The notes under the pieces: generated by a model
What the model saw: the letters and a program-made list of their open reading frames with translations, nothing else
Databases searched by the model: none
What the model was told of the DNA's origin: nothing
Program-made: the position numbers and the translations under genes
Source of the DNA: an uncultured Eubacteriales bacterium
GTDB taxonomy: Bacteria; Bacillota; Clostridia; Christensenellales; CAG-314
Reading direction: 5' to 3'
NCBI GenBank assembly: GCA_900544545.1
Contig: UQVY01000021.1
Coordinates: forward strand, 1-6,118
Length of the DNA stretch: 6,118 bases
In this document: one piece after another, positions 1 to 5,000 of the stretch
Numbering within the stretch: the first letter of the stretch is position 1
Layout: each line of letters opens with the position of its first letter

Positions 1-44
1 CCCCCCCCCCCCCTGAATTTTTGCTGATTTTTTTAATTTTTGCC
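1..44. other. Short AT-rich tail after the signalling gene, ending in 13 C
   Basis: This is all the sequence visible downstream of the signalling gene's TGA. It holds two copies of AATTTTTGC (16-24 and 35-43, plus strand) and then C13 at the extreme left edge (G13 on the coding strand). No hairpin-plus-T terminator is visible. The homopolymer at the edge may be an assembly or sequencing artefact. Confidence 0.6.
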
Positions 45-1988
45 TCATTCAACACCTCTCAAGCCCTCCGCTTCCTCATCTGCGATTTCCTTGAGTTTCT
101 TTCCGATATCTTTCAGACATTCGAGAAGAATAGGATTAAAGACTCCGCATTCGCCGTCGGAAATCATCTTCATAGCCCGCTCGTGCGGTATCCTGTCTTT
201 ATATACTCTTTTACTTACGAGAGCGTCGTATACGTCGCATATGGAAACGACCTGAGCGGAAATAGGTATATCGTCCCCCGCGAGTCCGTCCGGATAACCT
301 TTTCCGTCGAACCTCTCGTGATGCCAACGGCATATCTCGTAGGCGCATTTCATCAGAGGCTCGTTTCTGTATTCCGTAAGGCTGTTTATCATTTCCGCTC
401 CGTAAACGGTATGCTTCCTGACTTCCTCGTACTCGTCGGGCGTAAGTTTCCCGGGCTTGTTGATAATCTCGTCTCCTATTGCGATTTTTCCTATATCGTG
501 AAGAGCGGACGCGGTCGAAATAAGGAATATATCCCTGTTTTTAAGCGGATATCTGTCTGTTTTCACAACGAGTCTGTCGAGGAGCATTTCCGTCATTTTT
601 TTGATATTTCTGACGTGACAGCCTCCGTACCCGTTTCTGAATTCGACTACCTGGCTGAATATCTCGGTAATCATTCCTGCATTTTTTTCCTTTTCATTCA
701 TTTCGTCCGTAATTATGGATACGAGACGTTTTTGTTTCGACCGCTGATTGACGGTGTTGGATACTCTTCTGTAAACCACTCTCGCGTCAAACGGTCTGTT
801 GATATAATCCGATACGCCCATTTCATAGGCTTTACGCACGGACGAATCCGATTCGTCTCCCGTTATCGTTATCACGGGAATATCTTCGATAAGGTGATTG
901 AGCGTCATATATTTCAGCACGTCGAAACCGTCCGTATCGGGCATTATTATGTCGAGCAGAATAATCGATATCGCCGATCCGTAGCGTCCGAGAAGCTCTA
1001 TACATTCCTTTCCGCCCGAAGCTTCCACGACGTTATATTCGTTTTTCAGAATAAACGCGAGTATTTCGCGGTTAATCTCCGTATCGTCCACTATAAGCAC
1101 GGTTTCTTTATCTGGACTGCTTACGGGATTATCCGCGTCTTCGCCGAAAAATACGACGTTCTTCTTTTTCTTTGCCCGATACATAAGACCGTCCGCGCGA
1201 TTGACTGCGTCCTCGACCTTTTCGTCCGAGCACATTACCGCGCCTATACTGAAAGATATCTTTATCGAAGCAAATCCGGGGACGTCTATTCCGGCAACTT
1301 TTTCGCTCATTCCTTTCAGAGCGGTCCTGAAGTCTTCTTCGGTTATATCCGGCATAACGATAAGGAATTCGTCGCCGCCGTAGCGTATTATACGGTCGCC
1401 ATCACGAAGAAAACCTCTTATATCCTTCGAAGCCGTCGATAAAACCGCATCGCCCGCTTTATGACCGAAAAGGTCGTTATAAATCTTAAAGTCGTCCAGA
1501 TCGATCATCGCAAGACCTGCGGTGATTACGCTTTTTTTGAGATATTCCTCGTAATATCTGCGGTTATTCGCGCCCGTCAGCACGTCTACGTATATCTTCT
1601 TATAATAGTCGCGAACGTCGGCGGAGGTCAGATTCCCGTCGCTTGAAGACGAATCATCCGAAAATCTGTTGATAAGTTCCAATACGCAGGGCTTTCCGTC
1701 TACTTCAATGTAATCCGCAATTACCTGATATACGCCGTCCTCGGTAAATTCTACCTTGGAAGCGCGGCTTTTCGTCGCGAGAGCCTTTACCGACACGCAA
1801 TTTTCGCAAAACGTATCCCTCTTCCATAATCCGAAACAGGGTTGACCGCTTCCGTCGGACAAAACTCTGCCGCCAACAAGCGTTTTCTCGTCGAAAAGTC
1901 TGACTTGCGTAAAATACCCGCGCAGCATATCCATTCTTTCCTGCATTTCGGAAAAGGATAAGGAATTTACTTTCATCTGATCTGCCAA
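45..1988 (-). CDS. Bifunctional c-di-GMP enzyme: Cys-rich sensor, GGDEF, REC, HD-GYP
   Basis: Complete 647-residue cytoplasmic protein with no signal peptide or membrane segment. Domains in order: PAS-like sensor (about 20-110), GGDEF diguanylate cyclase (about 125-283), receiver (about 295-412), a short charged helical linker, and HD-GYP phosphodiesterase (about 440-635). The cyclase has the GGDEF signature at 204-208, metal ligand D163, guanine-contacting N171 and D180, and an RxxD inhibitory site at R195-D198. D180 argues for GTP-specific c-di-GMP synthesis rather than the cGAMP-making variant. The hydrolase has H458, HD at 497-498, K501, H526, H556-H557, GYP at 564-566 and D585, a full metal and catalytic set. 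The receiver has D301/D302 and phosphoacceptor D346. By family knowledge it both makes c-di-GMP and degrades it to pGpG/GMP; which activity dominates cannot be read from sequence. The TTG start is chosen because it lies 6 nt from AGGAGG. Family assignment is very secure; the biological output is unknown. Confidence 0.96.
   Translation of the reverse strand: MADQMKVNSLSFSEMQERMDMLRGYFTQVRLFDEKTLVGGRVLSDGSGQPCFGLWKRDTFCENCVSVKALATKSRASKVEFTEDGVYQVIADYIEVDGKPCVLELINRFSDDSSSSDGNLTSADVRDYYKKIYVDVLTGANNRRYYEEYLKKSVITAGLAMIDLDDFKIYNDLFGHKAGDAVLSTASKDIRGFLRDGDRIIRYGGDEFLIVMPDITEEDFRTALKGMSEKVAGIDVPGFASIKISFSIGAVMCSDEKVEDAVNRADGLMYRAKKKKNVVFFGEDADNPVSSPDKETVLIVDDTEINREILAFILKNEYNVVEASGGKECIELLGRYGSAISIILLDIIMPDTDGFDVLKYMTLNHLIEDIPVITITGDESDSSVRKAYEMGVSDYINRPFDARVVYRRVSNTVNQRSKQKRLVSIITDEMNEKEKNAGMITEIFSQVVEFRNGYGGCHVRNIKKMTEMLLDRLVVKTDRYPLKNRDIFLISTASALHDIGKIAIGDEIINKPGKLTPDEYEEVRKHTVYGAEMINSLTEYRNEPLMKCAYEICRWHHERFDGKGYPDGLAGDDIPISAQVVSICDVYDALVSKRVYKDRIPHERAMKMISDGECGVFNPILLECLKDIGKKLKEIADEEAEGLRGVE
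84..671 (-). other. HD-GYP cyclic-dinucleotide phosphodiesterase domain
   Basis: Residues about 440-635. Motifs in order: H458 in CHVRN, the HDIGK box at 497-501, H526 in RKHTVYG, WHHE at 555-558, DGKGYPDGL containing the GYP triplet at 564-566, and D585 in CDVYDAL. These are the metal-binding and catalytic residues expected of an active HD-GYP enzyme. A charged helical stretch (about 413-440) joins it to the receiver and may act as a signalling helix. Confidence 0.95.
753..1106 (-). other. Receiver (REC) domain with conserved Lys replaced by Arg
   Basis: Residues about 295-412, placed between the cyclase and the hydrolase. Seen: the acidic pair D301/D302 after VLIV, phosphoacceptor D346 in LLDIIMPDTDG, and the switch Thr T376 after PVITI. 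The usual Lys of the K-P-F motif is R398 in NRPF. Phosphorylation by an unlinked histidine kinase is plausible, since no kinase is encoded in the window. By analogy with RpfG-type proteins the domain may gate the HD-GYP output that follows it, but its position could let it influence both enzymes. Confidence 0.93.
1140..1616 (-). other. GGDEF diguanylate cyclase domain, active site and I-site intact
   Basis: Residues about 125-283. It opens with the usual DxLTGxxNRR element (D135 to R144), continues through metal ligand D163 in IDLDDFK, N171 and D180 in the NDxFGHxxGD element, and reaches YGGDEF at 203-208. The inhibitory RxxD (R195, D198) lies six residues from the first glycine of GGDEF, as in PleD. 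It ends near the RADGLMYRAKK helix. All residues needed for condensing two GTP into c-di-GMP are present, so product inhibition is expected to work. Confidence 0.95.
1659..1931 (-). other. N-terminal PAS-like sensor domain with C-x9-CxxC cysteines
   Basis: Residues about 20-110 of the signalling enzyme. Cysteines C51, C61 and C64 sit in a conserved-looking stretch (CFGLWKRDTFCENC), followed by a strand-rich half ending in GKPCVLELI, with a fourth cysteine, C101. From memory, Clostridia GGDEF proteins often carry a similar N-terminal module with an aromatic-rich CxxC segment; I could not check this by search. The layout suits a small-ligand, redox or metal-sensing PAS variant that controls the adjacent GGDEF domain. 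The ligand is unknown. Confidence 0.6.
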
Positions 1989-1992
1989 GATT

Positions 1993-2000
1993 CTCCTCCT
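1993..2000 (-). promoter_or_regulatory. Ribosome binding site AGGAGGAG that selects the TTG start
   Basis: Read on the minus strand, AGGAGGAG lies just before the signalling gene. AGGAGG ends 6 nt before the TTG at 1988-1986, which is ideal spacing. The next in-frame ATG (1976-1974, codon 5) would be 18 nt away, which is too far. This decides the start in favour of TTG. Confidence 0.85.
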
Positions 2001-2010
2001 GCGGCTTTTT

Positions 2011-2047
2011 CACGATATCGTGTACACTTATTTTAACCTATATCGTG
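2011..2047 (-). promoter_or_regulatory. Operator-like palindrome plus extra half-site over the promoter
   Basis: A perfect 12-bp palindrome, CACGATATCGTG, occupies 2011-2022 at or just after the predicted transcription start. Its half-site CACGATAT recurs in the same orientation at 2047-2040, inside the promoter spacer, with 25 bp between copies. An 8-bp palindrome, GTGTACAC, overlaps at 2020-2027. A dimeric repressor bound here would block RNA polymerase. The regulator is not encoded in the window and cannot be named. Confidence 0.5.
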
Positions 2048-2059
2048 TTTTTTTTGCAA
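2030..2059 (-). promoter_or_regulatory. Sigma-A-like promoter for the signalling gene
   Basis: On the minus strand, TTGCAA (2059-2054, 4 of 6 to the -35 consensus) and TAAAAT (2035-2030, 5 of 6 to the -10 consensus) are separated by 18 nt. Transcription would start near 2024-2021, giving a leader of roughly 35 nt before the TTG. No extended -10 is seen. Eight A residues fill the start of the spacer. This promoter would let the signalling gene be expressed independently of the upstream surface-protein gene. It is a pattern match only. Confidence 0.6.
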
Positions 2060-2096
2060 GCGCAGGAAAGATTATCGGTCGCTCTTTCGTCGATTT

Positions 2097-5000
2097 TTAC
2101 GGAGTAGGCCCGACAACTATGCCTTCGGAGGGCTGATAAGGGTTCTTGACCGCTATGACGCAGACGTCGTATATATTGCCGTCGTAAGTCCAGCTCATAC
2201 TGCCGCCCGTGCCGATGTCCGGCGTATAGTAATACAGCGCGGTCGTCGTTTTAAGATAGGGAGCAGTAATTTGAGTTGCTGGGAATACGTTATCGGAAAC
2301 CATAGCCGTACCGTCTTTTCTCGTAACCTTGACGACGAAGGTAAGTCCCTGTTTTCTGTAATCCGTTACGCCTTCGATAAGCGCGGAAGAGCCGTAGAAA
2401 GTGATCGTTGAGCCGGAATTCCCGTGCTTATACAATCTCGAAGCGTAGACGTCGAACGCGGTTTTCATTTCCTCTCTCGAGCGTTTATCTTCAGCAAGCC
2501 GAGCGACTCCGTCGTTTTCGGTATAGCCTATTACGCCTTTGGATTGGTCGTCGAGTCCGTATTCGAAAACCCGAGCTTCGAAATCGTAACAATCAGCGGA
2601 TATACCGAGATCGATACTCGACTGCTCGTTTATCTCGCCGAAGTTGTTTTTATTGAAGGGCAGAGTTACGACGATTATGAATTTCTCGTTTCCCGGCATC
2701 GTCGCTCCATTCTTTCTTATGTTCTCGGATAACGCGCCGCCGCCGAAAGACAGGAAAGCGTCCAATCCAACGGAATTCGTCGCCGCACTTGCCGTAAAAC
2801 CTCCCGCGAAAGTCGGCACGCCGTTTCTGTGATAATAGAGCCTGAAAGACGTTCCTTCGGGAAGAGCTTTATCGAAAGCTATCGCTCCGCTCGCGAGAGC
2901 CGAATCGCCCGAACCGTAATTCACGTTGTATACGAGCGTAAACGCGGCGTCGGAATAGATCTTATCCGCATCGTAACGAACCTCGTCGCCCGCGTATTTC
3001 TCCAGACTGTCGGCGTAAACCACGATATAAATCAATCCCGTATGCTCGTTGGTTCCGTCTTTTTCTCGGACAGAAGCCTCGGTGAGTTTTTCGGGCGAAA
3101 TAATCCAGCTGTTATTAAGCGCGGAAGGAACGAATTTATCGGTTATCGGGACTTTCGAACCGTCCAGGAATACGAGATACGCGTCGAACCGAACCTTTCC
3201 TATCCAGCTCGACGGAGTTTCCGCGACGAATCCGAAACCTCTTTTCGCGTCGGCGGGAATCATATGCTTGTCGATATTCTGTACGGAACCTTCGAGAAGC
3301 TCGTTGTCCGCAAGCACCGAACGCATGGTTACTCCGTCGGGAGCTTCTATAACTACGCCGTACACCCATCTTGCGTGGAAACGCATAGCGCCGTTTACCC
3401 GAACGGTCGACCGGACGAGTTCGTCCAGAGAATCGCCGTAGGATTCGTTTATTCCGGCATAATCCACCTGATAAAAGCCGTAAAGCTTATATCCGAAACG
3501 TTTCGAGGTTACTTCGCTCTCCCATTCCTTAAAGGTCTTGCCGTTATAGGTATACAAGTCTCCTTCTATACCCGCGCCGATTTCCGTAAAAGGCGTTCCG
3601 GCAGGCACGGTTATGATAAACGGCTCGATATCGTAGGATTCGTCGTTCCCCGCGCCGAAATTCGAACGGAAAACGATATTGTATATAAGCTTGTAACCGA
3701 CGACGATTTCGACCGTCGTATCAGTCGGCACGTTGTTGACGAACTCTTTACTTACAGTTACGGTATACTTTCGGTTTCCGTGGCTTTGCACGACAAAATC
3801 ATACGTACCGACCGACAAAACGCTGAAATCCTCGTTGAAGATTCCCGTATACTCGGTCGTTCCGAGCCTGAATTTTACCGTAGGTTCGAGACCGTAACCG
3901 GATTTCGGACTTATCGTGAAATTGAAAGACGAGTCGGAAACGAGTTTTCTTTCCGAGGTTACGTCCGCGCCGTCGAGAACGAATCTGAAATCGAGTTCGT
4001 TTTGTATTACGATATAAACGGTCGTGCTTATATCGGTCCTGCCTATTACCGTACAGGTTACTTGGTAGATCTGACCTTGCTGAGCGTTGGAAGGGATATT
4101 GACCGTTCCGTTGGAGGTAACGACGGACGCTCCCGAGAAGGACGCCTTTACGACGTAAGACACCATATTCGGATGTCTGTACAGAACGGTTTCGGCGAAT
4201 CTTACCTTATCCCCGGGCGCGTAAACGTAATACTTGTTTCCGTTTTCTTCGTATTCGTGAAGAGGAGGAGTTCCTTCTTCCGGCGCGATAACCACACCCG
4301 TAACTTCATTCGGGACGAATTCGATGATAACGCCGTAAATTTCGCTGCCGTTCGTATACTCGCCGACGACGATAATCCTTTCCGATATGGTTTCGTAAGC
4401 CCAAACCTTGCTTTCGGTATCCTCCGCGCCTCCGCCTTCGATTACGAGATTTCCCGCAAATGTCGAAAGCTGCGCGGAAGTCCAGTTCGTACCTTTTGCG
4501 TTGAGAATAGCCGAGGCTCTCGCGTTATCGTCGAGATTATCGAGATTATTGAGATTCTCTACCTTATAAAGATTGACTATCGACGAAAAAGCAGTAACCT
4601 GCGATTCTCCGATTTTGGGAGTGATTATTATCCTCGAAGCGTTACCGCTTCCGATTTCGTGCCTGACGTAGATATATTTCGTTCCCGCTATATCGACCTT
4701 CGCGTCGAAAGCTTTAGCCTGTCCGTTATCGTCCTTGCCCGTAACTTCGAGCGAAAAATCCGGCTCCGCGGAAGGATTTCCGACCTTAACGGGATAGGAG
4801 CACAGGAGAAATTCCTCGCCGTTTATCTTTCCGTACGCGCCGATATAGGCTACGCCGTCGCTTACGCCTCTTACGGTATTGCCGTTTACGGTAGCTATAC
4901 CGGTATTATTACTTTTAATCGTTATATAATTCCTGTTGGTCGCGAGAGGATAAGCGGTCAGAGTTCCGTTTACGTTCAGACTTCCTTCGTTATTTCCGTA

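Noticed and set aside
21..1442. 473-codon plus-strand open reading frame
   Set aside because: Codon-aligned shadow of the GGDEF/REC/HD-GYP gene, whose motifs are unmistakable on the minus strand.
1705..2013. Minus-strand 102-codon frame overlapping the start of the signalling gene
   Set aside because: Its start lies upstream of the AGGAGG site, and it reads the sensor domain out of frame into Arg-rich, featureless sequence.
2050..2096. Intrinsic terminator after the surface-protein gene
   Set aside because: Only a weak AGCG/CGCT stem with a long loop is present, and on the coding strand it is followed by A rather than T residues.
1989..2096. c-di-GMP riboswitch in the leader of the signalling gene
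   Set aside because: The predicted leader is only about 35 nt and the whole gap is 108 nt with no GEMM-like conserved core; too short and no match seen.
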